From contig CAJGCV010000046.1 in the NCBI GenBank assembly GCA_904501915.1, forward strand, positions 1 to 15,670: a DNA stretch of 15,670 nt, given 5' to 3'. The notes under the pieces are model-generated. The model saw nothing but the letters and a program-made list of their open reading frames with translations, did no database searches and had not been told where the DNA came from. Shown piece by piece: positions 1-7,289 of the stretch; position 1 is the stretch's first letter, and each line of letters begins with the position of its first letter. The position numbers were made by a program, and so were the translations under genes. This stretch comes from an uncultured Akkermansia sp. GTDB lineage: Bacteria; Verrucomicrobiota; Verrucomicrobiia; Verrucomicrobiales; Akkermansiaceae.

Positions 1-1
1 A

Positions 2-1546
2 GCCGAGGTGTTTGACCCGAAGGCCTGGCAGCGCATCAAGGAACGCACAGCTGAAATCAAGATTGATGTGAAGCCGGATGTTCCCTCCACCCTGCAGGCT
101 ACGCTGCGCCCGTACCAGATTGAAGGTTTCCACTTCCTGGCATATCTGGCAGAAAACGGCTTCGGTGGTATTCTCGCAGACGACATGGGTCTGGGTAAAA
201 CTATTCAGTCCATTACCTACATGCTGTGGCTGCGTGAGGACTTTGTGCGCCGCAACAAGCAGGGACGCAAGAAGGTGACCATTCCCCCGGTGCTGATTGT
301 ATGCCCGAAATCCGTGTTGGATGTGTGGGCCAGCGAAACCGAGAAATTCGCACCCGGTGTGCGTGTCATGGTTATCCGTAACAAGGAGCAGGCCGATGTG
401 GAGAACATCCTGGAAAACTATGATATGGTGGTGATTAACTATGCCCAGCTGCGCGTATGCGGCGAGCAGATTAATGCCATCAAGTGGCTCACCGTGATTC
501 TGGACGAAGGTCAGCAGATTAAGAACCCGGATTCCAAGGCAGCCAAGGCTGCCCGGGAGATTAACGCCTACAACCGCCTGGTACTTTCCGGTACGCCTAT
601 CGAAAACCGCCTGCTGGATATGTGGTCGCTCATGGCGTTTGCCATGCCCGGCGTGCTGGGCAGCCGCGCCTACTTCAAGAAGCGTTTCGATAAGCGTAAG
701 GATTCCCAGAGCCAGAACCGCCTGGCTGCGCGCCTCAAACCCTTCCTGCTGCGCCGTACCAAGCAGCAGGTGGCCAAGGACCTGCCGCCGCGTACAGAAG
801 AAGAAGTGTATGCCAAGATGGAAGGCATTCAGCGCCAGCTGTACAAGGCAGAACTGCGCCGAATCCAGAAAGCGCTTCTGGGCGTGGATTCCGACGAGTC
901 TGTGAAGAAGAACTCCTTCGCTATTCTGCAGGGTCTTATGCGCCTGCGCCAGATATGCTGTCACCCCGGTCTTGTGGACCCGAAGTATGCGAAGGAAGAC
1001 AGCGCCAAGCTTACAGCACTCTTCTACCTGCTGGACCAGCTGCGTGAAGAAGGTCACAAGGTGCTGGTGTTCTCCCAGTTCGTGTCTATGCTCGAAATCA
1101 TCAAGAGCAAGCTCGAAGAGAACAACCACCCGTACAACTACCTCACCGGGCAGACCAAGGACCGTAAGGCCGAAATCGAAAAATTCCAGACCACCAAGGA
1201 ACCCAGTGTGTTCCTCCTTTCCCTCAAGGCTGGTGGTGCCGGTCTTAACCTTACCTCGGCTTCGTACGTCATCCTGTACGACCCGTGGTGGAACCCGGCT
1301 GTGGAAAGCCAGGCTATCGACCGTACGCACCGAATCGGCCAGAAGAACAAGGTGATTGCCTACCGACTCCTCACCCGCGATTCCGTGGAAGAGAAGATCC
1401 GCGTACTCCAGCACCAGAAGAACCAGCTGGTCACCAACGTGCTCGGTGATGAAGGCTTCGCCTCCAGCCTCGACCTCAACGACCTGCAGTTCATCCTGGC
1501 CCACGGTGGCGAGGATAACGATGATGATGTCGTGGTGGATGTGTAA
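2..1546 (+). CDS. SNF2-family DEAD/DEAH-box helicase, C-terminal part (5' end outside window)
   Basis: ATP-dependent dsDNA translocase of the SNF2/HepA superfamily 2 group, probably acting on protein-DNA or stalled transcription or repair complexes; the exact role is unknown. The frame is open to the window edge. Numbered from the GTG at position 8, about 512 residues are visible: Walker A DDMGLGKT (58-65), motif II DEGQ (166-169), motif III LSGTPIEN (193-200), an RRTK element (249-252), the second RecA-like lobe with VFSQF (354-358), LSLKAGGAGLNL (404-415), DPWWNP (425-430) and motif VI QAIDRTHRIGQ (435-445). Both ATPase lobes are therefore complete. Bacterial SNF2 proteins are usually longer at the N-terminus, so GTG at 8 is probably internal. 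The C-terminus is short and very acidic (EDNDDDVVVDV), with no further domain. A bidirectional terminator follows at once. The family call is secure; substrate and partner are not visible. Confidence 0.95.
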   Translation, partial: AEVFDPKAWQRIKERTAEIKIDVKPDVPSTLQATLRPYQIEGFHFLAYLAENGFGGILADDMGLGKTIQSITYMLWLREDFVRRNKQGRKKVTIPPVLIVCPKSVLDVWASETEKFAPGVRVMVIRNKEQADVENILENYDMVVINYAQLRVCGEQINAIKWLTVILDEGQQIKNPDSKAAKAAREINAYNRLVLSGTPIENRLLDMWSLMAFAMPGVLGSRAYFKKRFDKRKDSQSQNRLAARLKPFLLRRTKQQVAKDLPPRTEEEVYAKMEGIQRQLYKAELRRIQKALLGVDSDESVKKNSFAILQGLMRLRQICCHPGLVDPKYAKEDSAKLTALFYLLDQLREEGHKVLVFSQFVSMLEIIKSKLEENNHPYNYLTGQTKDRKAEIEKFQTTKEPSVFLLSLKAGGAGLNLTSASYVILYDPWWNPAVESQAIDRTHRIGQKNKVIAYRLLTRDSVEEKIRVLQHQKNQLVTNVLGDEGFASSLDLNDLQFILAHGGEDNDDDVVVDV

Positions 1547-1572
1547 CGTCTGCCTACAGAACAGATTAACCA

Positions 1573-1605
1573 AAAGCCCCGCCTTGCGTGTCAAGGCGGG
1601 GCTTT
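1573..1605. terminator. Bidirectional Rho-independent terminator between convergent genes
   Basis: A perfect 14-bp stem (1573-1586 with 1592-1605) closes a 5-nt loop. It is GC-rich in the middle with A's on one side and T's on the other, so it can stop the SNF2 transcript on the plus strand and the GNAT transcript on the minus strand. It lies 26 nt after the SNF2 stop codon and 43 nt after the GNAT stop codon. Confidence 0.92.
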
Positions 1606-1648
1606 CTGCCGGGAGATACCGGGGATAAGGACAATGCGCAGGGGGCGG

Positions 1649-2185
1649 TCAGCTGTTGACGTGGGCGAGGAAGTCACTCCACTTCTGTTCGTAGATTTCC
1701 GAATCGTGGTCGGAGCAGCGCAGGCGGGTGAAGCCATAGCGTTCGGAAAGCCGGCAGCCGTCAGCCGTCACATTGTCGGTGATGACGCTGGCACAGGGCA
1801 GGGGCGCGTAAGGTTGAACGGCGGCCTGCAACAGCTGGTGCGCAATGCCCTGGTGCTGGTATTCGCGTGCCACAACCACGCAGCACAGAAACATGTGCAG
1901 CGGCGCTGCGGTGAGGGGCGCCACATGTTCCAGCTCCATGAAATGGTCGTTGAAGGTTCCCGCCCGCAGCGCTTCATACACTTCCGGCAGCACCGGGAAG
2001 AGATTCACAAAACCGATGAGCCGTTTCCCATCTGTGGCGGCCACGGTGCTGTGCGGGTGGTGTATATACCAGCGGTACGATTCTTCCGGCGGGGTGATGA
2101 ACTCCGCATCGTAAAACTGCAGTTCCAGCGCTTCCATGTCGTAGAAGTGCTGTGCATTAAGGCGCGGAATGATGCAGATGTTCAT
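1649..2185 (-). CDS. GNAT-family N-acetyltransferase
   Basis: Predicted acetyl-CoA-dependent acetyltransferase of 178 residues, the usual size for a single GNAT domain. Motif A is visible at about 102-118: a hydrophobic strand CCVVVAREY followed by the pyrophosphate-binding turn QHQGIAHQLL, matching the family's Q/R-x-x-G-x-G/A pattern. Motif B follows at 149-152 (RYGF), before a last strand. The acceptor substrate cannot be read from sequence. ATG at 2185 is chosen because a -35/-10 pair (TTGCTT, 17 bp, TATAAA) ends 5 nt before it, leaving no room for a 5' leader or ribosome-binding site. It is convergent with the helicase and shares its terminator. The gene upstream on the same strand is about 100 bp away and has its own promoter. 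Confidence 0.88.
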   Translation of the reverse strand: MNICIIPRLNAQHFYDMEALELQFYDAEFITPPEESYRWYIHHPHSTVAATDGKRLIGFVNLFPVLPEVYEALRAGTFNDHFMELEHVAPLTAAPLHMFLCCVVVAREYQHQGIAHQLLQAAVQPYAPLPCASVITDNVTADGCRLSERYGFTRLRCSDHDSEIYEQKWSDFLAHVNS

Positions 2186-2190
2186 GCCGT

Positions 2191-2219
2191 TTTATAACAT
2201 TTTCTGCATTTTCAAGCAA
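2191..2219 (-). promoter_or_regulatory. Sigma-70-like promoter of the GNAT gene, leaderless geometry
   Basis: On the minus strand TTGCTT (2214-2219) and TATAAA (2191-2196) are separated by 17 bp. The -10 box ends 5 nt before the ATG at 2185, so the expected start site falls on or next to that ATG. Confidence 0.7.
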
Positions 2220-2288
2220 GCTTATCATGCGGTCAGGGAGTGCATAGGTGAGCCGTTCCTGCATGCCTGTATGGGCAATGCGTATGCC

Positions 2289-2624
2289 TTACAGCCCGTA
2301 TTTTCCGCCGAAGATGCTTTTCCGGCGTTGCTCGGGGGGCAGCTTTTCATAGTGCCGGTGGCCATCATCCAGACCGTACATGATATCAAGCGCCTGTTCA
2401 TGGTGAAAACCGGATGTTTCCGGCCCCCGTTTCTTCTTTTTCCTGGCTTTCGGACCTTGTTTGCTGATGAAATGTCCAGCCAGGAGTATGGCGAAGGAAA
2501 ACAAGCCAGTCGTGCATGAGAGGATGCCGAATTTGTGCCATGTCGGAATCAGGCATGATACTCCATACAGGCTGATGCTGATGATGAAGACGACAGACAG
2601 TGCCTTTTTCTTGTAGCTGGTCAT
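2289..2624 (-). CDS. Small two-helix membrane protein, unknown function
   Basis: Not a family I recognise. The 111-residue product starts MTSYKKK, followed by two hydrophobic segments at about 8-27 and 33-54 joined by a short turn. A strongly basic stretch (KARKKKKRG, about 59-67) and a hydrophilic tail ending IFGGKYGL follow. By the positive-inside rule both ends should be cytoplasmic. Earlier in-frame starts exist (TTG at 2660, ATG at 2636 and 2633), but a good promoter (TTGCAC, 17 bp, TATGAT) overlaps those codons and ends 7 nt before ATG 2624, so 2624 is preferred. The gene is divergent from the Sua5 gene, and the two ATGs are 86 bp apart. The hydrophobic pattern followed by a charged tail argues for a real gene; homology is unknown. 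Confidence 0.7.
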   Translation of the reverse strand: MTSYKKKALSVVFIISISLYGVSCLIPTWHKFGILSCTTGLFSFAILLAGHFISKQGPKARKKKKRGPETSGFHHEQALDIMYGLDDGHRHYEKLPPEQRRKSIFGGKYGL

Positions 2625-2631
2625 CGTCGGC

Positions 2632-2660
2632 ATCATAGCATATACGTTTTTGCGGTGCAA
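2632..2660 (-). promoter_or_regulatory. Promoter of the small membrane protein gene, leaderless geometry
   Basis: Minus strand TTGCAC (2655-2660), 17-bp spacer, TATGAT (2632-2637), then 7 nt to ATG 2624. It lies back-to-back with the Sua5 promoter; the two -35 boxes are 15 bp apart. Confidence 0.68.
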
Positions 2661-2675
2661 GCGGTTTCATTATCA

Positions 2676-2704
2676 TTGACTATTGGTGGAGTATGGTCTA
2701 TGAT
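2676..2704 (+). promoter_or_regulatory. Promoter of the Sua5 gene, leaderless geometry
   Basis: TTGACT (2676-2681), a 17-bp spacer and TATGAT (2699-2704) form a near-consensus sigma-70 promoter. The expected start site, 7 nt after the -10 box, is A2711, the first base of an in-frame ATG. An upstream in-frame ATG at 2693 lies inside the promoter and would not be transcribed from it. Confidence 0.8.
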
Positions 2705-2710
2705 GTGCGC

Positions 2711-3754
2711 ATGGAGACTCGCGTGATTGAGGTGGACCCGCTGGAGGATTGCCGCCAGATTTACAAGGAAGCCGCTGCTGTGCTGGCAGAGGGTGGTCTG
2801 GTGGCTATTCCGACGGAAACGGTGTATGGTCTGGGCGCAGATGCCTTTAACCCGGCTGCCGTAGCCAAGGTGTTTGAAGTGAAGGGACGCCCGAGTTTCG
2901 ATCCGCTCATCTGCCACCTGCCGAATGGTAAGGCGCTCAAGGATATCACGGAGGTGCCGGCAGAGCTGCAGCCGCTGGTGGATAAGCTGGTCAAGGAATT
3001 CTGGCCGGGACCGATGACCCTGGTGTTGCCGCGCAAGGAATGTGTGCCGGATATTGTGACGAGCGGTCTGCCCACGGTGGCATGCCGTGTGACGAGCCAC
3101 GAGGTGATGCGCGCTGTTTCCCGCGCGCTGGGGCACCCGATTGCCGCGCCGAGCGCCAATCGTTTTGGTCATATTTCGCCCACGAGCGCCCCGGCGGTGC
3201 TTAAGGAACTGGGTGGCTCCATTCCTTTGGTGCTGGATGCCGGCGCCTGTTCGGAGGGGCTGGAAAGCACGATTCTGCAGCCTTGTCTGGATGAGAAGGG
3301 GCATCCCGCGGTGCGAGTGCTGCGCGAAGGTCCCGTGACTCGTGAGAAGCTCCGCAAAATCTGCAAGGTGGTGAAGCCCGGCAAGGGAAGCGACATTGAG
3401 GCTGCCACACCGAATGCTCCCGGCATGCTCAAGAGCCACTACGCCCCTACCAAGCCGCTTCTGCTGCATGACCCGAAAGAGGAATTCACCCCGCAGGAGG
3501 GTGTGCGCTATGGCTTGATCAGCTACCAGGGCGATTCTCCGCTGGCTGCGCAGGATTGCTGGAATGAGGTGATGCCGCTTTCCCCGGGAAGCGGGCGTCT
3601 GGCCGAGGCCGCAGTGCGTTTGTTCGCGGTGATGCGCGCCATGGATGAATGCGGGGAGGTGGATGTGATTGTGGCTGAGGAACTTCCCAGAATCGGTCTT
3701 GGGATGGCCATGATGGACCGCTTGAACCGTGCCGCCGCTCAGCGTGGAGAATAA
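2711..3754 (+). CDS. Threonylcarbamoyl-AMP synthase, two-domain Sua5 type
   Basis: Makes threonylcarbamoyl-AMP from L-threonine, bicarbonate and ATP, the first step of t6A37 modification of ANN-decoding tRNAs in the cytoplasm. The 347 residues match the long Sua5 form rather than the short TsaC/YrdC form. The YrdC domain covers about 15-205, with the threonine/ATP-site motifs PTETVYGLG (34-42) and KGRPSFDPL (58-66), and APSANRFGHISPTSA (146-160). A linker holds the Sua5 signature PGMLKSHYAP (237-246), and a C-terminal Sua5 domain runs to about 330. ATG 2711 is preferred over 2693 because the latter lies within the promoter. The SCP2-like gene follows 9 nt after the stop codon and is probably co-transcribed. 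Function is well supported. Confidence 0.93.
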   Translation: METRVIEVDPLEDCRQIYKEAAAVLAEGGLVAIPTETVYGLGADAFNPAAVAKVFEVKGRPSFDPLICHLPNGKALKDITEVPAELQPLVDKLVKEFWPGPMTLVLPRKECVPDIVTSGLPTVACRVTSHEVMRAVSRALGHPIAAPSANRFGHISPTSAPAVLKELGGSIPLVLDAGACSEGLESTILQPCLDEKGHPAVRVLREGPVTREKLRKICKVVKPGKGSDIEAATPNAPGMLKSHYAPTKPLLLHDPKEEFTPQEGVRYGLISYQGDSPLAAQDCWNEVMPLSPGSGRLAEAAVRLFAVMRAMDECGEVDVIVAEELPRIGLGMAMMDRLNRAAAQRGE

Positions 3755-3763
3755 GTTTGCTAT

Positions 3764-4258
3764 ATGAAGCTGTCTTTGCAGAAACTGACGGTGGGAATTG
3801 TGCTGCGCGTGGTGCATGCCGCGCTGGTGGAGCTCTATAAGCTTGATTCCCGGGTAAAGGAAGAATTTGACCGTATGCCGGAGGGGTTGAGCTATGCCCT
3901 GCAGACCGGCTACAATGCTCCGCAGCTCTTTGTGCAGTGGAAAGACGGGAAGTTGAGCCGTCTGGCTGCGCTGGACAAGCCGGTCTGTGCGCTGCGGCTT
4001 AAATCAACGGGTATTTCGTTCCGTATGTTCACCGGGCAGATGGGGCTGGCACAGGCCTACGCGCAGCATGCGTTCAGCATGCAGGGCGAGATTGCGGATG
4101 TGATGCGCCTGGCGCGTCTGGTGAATCTGGTGGAGGGGTATTTGTTCCCGAAATTCATCACGAAACATATTTTAACCGATATTCCGTCCTTGCAGGTGAA
4201 CCCGCTGCGGGTGTATGGACGCATTTTCTGCGGGTTTCTGACTGGTCGCTATAATTGA
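3764..4258 (+). CDS. SCP2-like sterol/lipid-carrier domain protein
   Basis: A 164-residue protein that I read as a single SCP2-type lipid-binding fold; the assignment is from pattern, not a database match. The segment at about 50-120 has the SCP2 rhythm: hydrophobic beta-strands, then a G-x-x-x-L-A-x-A-Y element (TGQMGLAQAYAQHAFSMQG), then an amphipathic helix ending in EGYLFPKF. There is no signal peptide and no clear membrane helix. The start at 3764 is 9 nt after the Sua5 stop, with only a distant GGAG. Its stop codon overlaps the end of the TATAAT box in front of the alcohol dehydrogenase gene. Position next to alcohol and aldehyde dehydrogenases suggests it may present a lipid alcohol or aldehyde (inference). 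CDS status is strong; the family name is moderate. Confidence 0.65.
   Translation: MKLSLQKLTVGIVLRVVHAALVELYKLDSRVKEEFDRMPEGLSYALQTGYNAPQLFVQWKDGKLSRLAALDKPVCALRLKSTGISFRMFTGQMGLAQAYAQHAFSMQGEIADVMRLARLVNLVEGYLFPKFITKHILTDIPSLQVNPLRVYGRIFCGFLTGRYN
4250..4255 (+). promoter_or_regulatory. Perfect -10 box before the alcohol dehydrogenase gene
   Basis: TATAAT lies 5 nt before ATG 4261, the spacing seen at the other leaderless starts here. No good -35 box is visible at 16-18 bp (TCTGCG or TTCTGC are poor), so this is an internal promoter candidate inside the operon rather than a secure one. Confidence 0.5.
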
Positions 4259-4260
4259 TT

Positions 4261-5442
4261 ATGAATAAGTATTTTGAATTTTTCAACTCTGTAAAGCTCC
4301 TGTGCGGGGAATCGGCGCTGGAGCGCCTGGCTGATGAACTGGAACACCTGGGGGCCAAAGCTCCCATGCTGCTCTCCGATGCTGTGCTCGCCAAAATCGG
4401 CACCATGCAGATGGTGGTGGATGCCATGGCTGCTGAAGGTTGCACGCCTGCCTGCACATTCACGGATATTCCGGTGGATTCCTCGCTCAAAGTGGTGAAT
4501 GACATTGCGGCATTGTACCGCAGTTCCGGCTGCGATGCCCTGGTGGCAGTGGGCGGCGGCTCGGTCATTGATACAGCCAAGGGCGTGCGCCTGGTGCTTT
4601 CTCAGGAGGCAGAGGATATCCTTGCCATCGGCGGGGTGGATAACCTGGTGCGTGGCAGATATATTCCTTTCGTGGTAGTGCCCACTACTTCCGGAACCGG
4701 GTCGGAATGCACGGGTGTGGCGGTAATCCGCAATGATGCCAACGGGGTGAAGATGGAGTTCCTGTCTCCCTTTGTGCAGCCGGATGCCGCAGTGATTGAC
4801 CCGCGCATGACGGCGGGACTGCCGCCCAAGGCTACGGCCAGCACCGGGTACGATGCCATGGTTCACGCCATTGAAGCCTGCACCTGCCTGCAGGCTAACC
4901 CCATGAGCACAGCCTACGGCACGGCTGCCATCAAGCTTATTTTCGAGAATCTGGAGACCGCCACACGCAACGGCTCAGACAAAAAGGCACGCTTTGCCAT
5001 GGCGGTGGCTTCCACCATGGCCGGTATTGCTTTCTCTAACAGTATGGTAGGTGCGGTACATGCTATCGGGCATGCGCTGGGTGGTGTGTGTCATGTGCCG
5101 CATGCCGTGGCCATGACGATTCTGCTGCCGCACGTGATGCGCTACAACCTGAGCCACTGCGCTGCCGCCTATGCCCAGCTGCTGCCCTGGATGGTGGGCA
5201 TGGATGCTGCTATGGCTACGCCTGCTGACAGCCGCCCGGCTGCTGCCATTGAAGCTGTGGAAAACCTCAGCCGCCGTCTGAATGCTGTATGCGGGCTGCC
5301 TCTCACTCTGCAGGATGCCGGGGTGAACAAGGCTGATTTTGCCAAGGTCGCCGAGTTTGCGGTGAATGATGGGGCTCTCATCGTGAATCCGCGCGCTGCC
5401 GACGAAGCCCAGGTGATTGAAATTCTTAATGCTGCCTACTGA
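4261..5442 (+). CDS. Iron-containing (group III) alcohol dehydrogenase
   Basis: NAD(P)-dependent oxidoreductase of the Fe-ADH family, interconverting an alcohol and its aldehyde. It has 393 residues, the usual length. The dinucleotide motif GGGSVIDTAK is at 98-107 and PTTSGTGSE at about 141-149. The metal-site residues fit the FucO pattern: D198 and H202 in YDAMVHAIEA, then H267 and H281 in the AVHAIGHALGG to VPHA segment, with the family's 14-residue spacing. A TTG at 4255 is in frame, but ATG 4261 fits the -10 box and the family N-terminus better. The aldehyde dehydrogenase starts 1 nt after the stop, so the pair could carry out alcohol to acid oxidation. Substrate chain length is not readable from the protein; a lipid alcohol is inferred from the neighbours. 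Confidence 0.92.
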   Translation: MNKYFEFFNSVKLLCGESALERLADELEHLGAKAPMLLSDAVLAKIGTMQMVVDAMAAEGCTPACTFTDIPVDSSLKVVNDIAALYRSSGCDALVAVGGGSVIDTAKGVRLVLSQEAEDILAIGGVDNLVRGRYIPFVVVPTTSGTGSECTGVAVIRNDANGVKMEFLSPFVQPDAAVIDPRMTAGLPPKATASTGYDAMVHAIEACTCLQANPMSTAYGTAAIKLIFENLETATRNGSDKKARFAMAVASTMAGIAFSNSMVGAVHAIGHALGGVCHVPHAVAMTILLPHVMRYNLSHCAAAYAQLLPWMVGMDAAMATPADSRPAAAIEAVENLSRRLNAVCGLPLTLQDAGVNKADFAKVAEFAVNDGALIVNPRAADEAQVIEILNAAY

Positions 5443-5443
5443 T

Positions 5444-6808
5444 ATGCATACTCTTGTAGAAAATCAACGGAAATTTTTCCAGACGCACGTAACACGTGAT
5501 GTGGAGTTCCGCATCCGCGCGCTCAAAAAGCTCCGGCAGACGATTCGCGAGTGGGAATCCCGCATTGCAGAGGCGCTGCATGCCGATTTGGGCAAAAGTG
5601 CCGCTGAAAGCTATATGTGCGAAATCGGCCTGGTGCTGGGCAGCATCAGCGATACGCTCAGACACATCCGCAAGTGGAGCCGTCCGCGCCGCGTGTCTGC
5701 AGGGTTGGCTCATTTCCCGAGCAGCTGCCGCGTAGAGGCAGATCCCTATGGCCTGGTGCTTATCATGAGCCCGTGGAATTACCCGGTGCTTCTGTTCCTT
5801 GATCCGCTGGTGGCGGCTCTTTCCGCGGGTAACTGCTGCATTGTCAAGCCCTCATCGTCCACACCCCATACCTCTGGCGTACTGGCCGAGATGCTGGGCA
5901 GTATTTTCCCGCCGGAATACGTGAAAGTGGTGCTGGGGAATCATGCGGATTGTGATGCGCTGCTGGCAGAGAAATTTGATTATATCTTCTTTACCGGCAG
6001 TCCGAATGTGGGACACCACGTCATGGAAGCTGCCGCGCGGCACCTTACCCCGGTAACGCTGGAGCTGGGCGGCAAGAGCCCCTGCATTGTGGATAAGACG
6101 GCTAATATCAAAGTGGCAGCCCGCCGCATTGCCTTCGGTAAGATTCTCAATGCCGGGCAGACTTGTGTTGCGCCGGATTATTTGCTCATTCACCGCAGCT
6201 GCAAAGAGTTGTTCATGACTGAATTCCGCGAGGCTGTTGCGGAAATGCTCGGCGAGCAACCCCTGCAGAATGAAAACCTGACGCACATTATCAGCATGCG
6301 CCATTTCCAGCGCCTCATGGGCCTCATGGAGGAGGCCACCATTGCTGTCGGTGGCAGGGGAGATGCCGAAACGCTCCGTATTGAACCGACTCTGCTGGAT
6401 AATGTCACCCCGGATTCCGCCTGCATGCAGCAGGAAATCTTCGGCCCGATTCTTCCCATGCTCACATGGGAAAAATGGGAGGATGTGGAAGGCTTCGTGC
6501 TTTCGCGTCCGCGTCCGCTGGCTTCTTATCTCTTCACTACGGATGCCGGAACGGAAACCAGCTTCCGCCAGCATCTCGCTTTTGGTGGCGGTTGCGTGAA
6601 TGATACCATTGTGCACCTGGCTGTGCACGGTATGCCTTTCGGTGGCGTGGGCGACAGCGGCATGGGCTCCTATCACGGCAAAACGGGCTTCGATACGTTT
6701 ACCCACTACAAGTCCATTCTCAAAAAAGCCAACTGGCTTGACCTGCCGTTCCGTTATCAGCCGTACAGCAAGTTCAAAAGCGCTCTGCTGCGCATGTTCC
6801 TGCGATGA
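5444..6808 (+). CDS. Class-3 type aldehyde dehydrogenase (fatty aldehyde dehydrogenase-like)
   Basis: NAD(P)-dependent oxidation of aldehydes to carboxylates. From ATG 5444 it has 454 residues, the short ALDH3 length rather than about 490-500. Visible elements: SPWNYP (109-114), the cofactor turn FTGS (183-186), general base E207 in LELGGKSP, nucleophile C241 in NAGQTC, EIFGP near 345 and the ALDH3-style C-terminus with RYQPYSKFK followed by a basic and hydrophobic tail ending RMFLR. ALDH3 enzymes, including the eukaryotic fatty aldehyde dehydrogenase, often act on medium- to long-chain aldehydes, and that tail can associate with membranes. ATG 5429, overlapping the previous gene, is an alternative start. 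The next gene overlaps by 4 nt (ATGA), implying translational coupling. Confidence 0.92.
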   Translation: MHTLVENQRKFFQTHVTRDVEFRIRALKKLRQTIREWESRIAEALHADLGKSAAESYMCEIGLVLGSISDTLRHIRKWSRPRRVSAGLAHFPSSCRVEADPYGLVLIMSPWNYPVLLFLDPLVAALSAGNCCIVKPSSSTPHTSGVLAEMLGSIFPPEYVKVVLGNHADCDALLAEKFDYIFFTGSPNVGHHVMEAAARHLTPVTLELGGKSPCIVDKTANIKVAARRIAFGKILNAGQTCVAPDYLLIHRSCKELFMTEFREAVAEMLGEQPLQNENLTHIISMRHFQRLMGLMEEATIAVGGRGDAETLRIEPTLLDNVTPDSACMQQEIFGPILPMLTWEKWEDVEGFVLSRPRPLASYLFTTDAGTETSFRQHLAFGGGCVNDTIVHLAVHGMPFGGVGDSGMGSYHGKTGFDTFTHYKSILKKANWLDLPFRYQPYSKFKSALLRMFLR

Positions 6809-7230
6809 TTCAGAATCTCACACCTGCTGAACAGGAACGCCTTGCCGCGGTGCTGCGTCCCGGTGAATCTCCCCTCTGGGTGGGGAAGGGCAGTTCTGCC
6901 CACCCTGCGGCCTCCGGTGGTCTGCTGGCGCGTTTGTTCCGTAGAAAAGCAGCACCTGCCGGAGCGGTGGCTCTCTATGCCATTACCCCGAAACGTGTGC
7001 TTGCCGTGTCTCCACAGGGTGAGGTGCAGGAGTGGTTCCTCATGCTGGGGCTGGTGCAGGCGGTGAATGAAGCCCCCGGTGGTAGCGGTGATATTGTTTT
7101 TGATTACCAGGAGGTCAACGGGCGGAAAGAACCGCGGGGACTCATAGGCATTCCTGCCGTGGCAGAGGTGCGCAACCTGCTTAACAGTGCCATTGATGCG
7201 GCTTATAACGCCTCCCCGTGGTCGGTTTAG
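6805..7230 (+). CDS. Small PH-like domain protein (bacterial PH-type), unknown role
   Basis: A 141-residue protein starting in the ATGA overlap with the aldehyde dehydrogenase stop. The pattern resembles bacterial PH-like proteins: an N-terminal LTPAEQERL helix, LRPGESPLWVGK (17-28), a strand ALYAITPKRVLAV (56-68), a strand centred on WFLMLGLVQAV (77-87), a glycine turn GGSGDIVFDY (92-101), then GLIGIPAVAEVRNLL (112-126). Related proteins I know usually carry two membrane helices between the first and second strands. Here that place holds only a short Ala/Ser/Gly-rich basic linker (about 29-53), so the protein looks soluble. The family call is from pattern only. It is the last gene of the run; 60 bp then separate it from plsY, which has its own promoter. 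Confidence 0.7.
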   Translation: MIQNLTPAEQERLAAVLRPGESPLWVGKGSSAHPAASGGLLARLFRRKAAPAGAVALYAITPKRVLAVSPQGEVQEWFLMLGLVQAVNEAPGGSGDIVFDYQEVNGRKEPRGLIGIPAVAEVRNLLNSAIDAAYNASPWSV

Positions 7231-7250
7231 TTGTTAGTTCATTAAAAAAC

Positions 7251-7265
7251 CTGTTGCAATAACAG
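7251..7265. repeat. Short inverted repeat over the plsY -35 box (possible operator)
   Basis: CTGTT and AACAG flank a 5-nt centre (7251-7255 and 7261-7265). The -35 hexamer TTGCAA (7254-7259) lies within it. It could be a repressor or activator site, or a weak hairpin ending the upstream operon, though no T-tract follows. Confidence 0.4.
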
Positions 7266-7281
7266 AAAAATAAGTTATAAT
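7254..7281 (+). promoter_or_regulatory. plsY-gpsA promoter, near-leaderless geometry
   Basis: TTGCAA (7254-7259), 16-bp spacer, perfect TATAAT (7276-7281), then 8 nt to ATG 7290. The predicted start site is 7288-7290, giving at most a 2-nt leader. The GAGG at 7283-7286 would not be transcribed from this promoter, so it is not a functional ribosome-binding site. Confidence 0.8.
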
Positions 7282-7289
7282 AGAGGCAC

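Noticed and set aside
2633..3817. Long minus-strand open frame of 394 codons opposite sua5
   Set aside because: It is antisense to a clearly conserved Sua5 gene, is rich in His, Arg and Gln as shadow frames of high-GC genes are, and shows no domain.
4325..4345. CTGATGA string resembling a hammerhead ribozyme core
   Set aside because: It lies inside the alcohol dehydrogenase coding sequence without the matching GAAA core and stems; chance match.
5852..6706. Minus-strand frame of 284 codons opposite the aldehyde dehydrogenase
   Set aside because: Shadow of the ALDH gene; skewed composition and no recognisable motif.
7283..7286. GAGG just before the plsY ATG read as a Shine-Dalgarno site
   Set aside because: Only 3 nt separate it from the ATG, and the -10 box ends at 7281, so it would not be part of the transcript.
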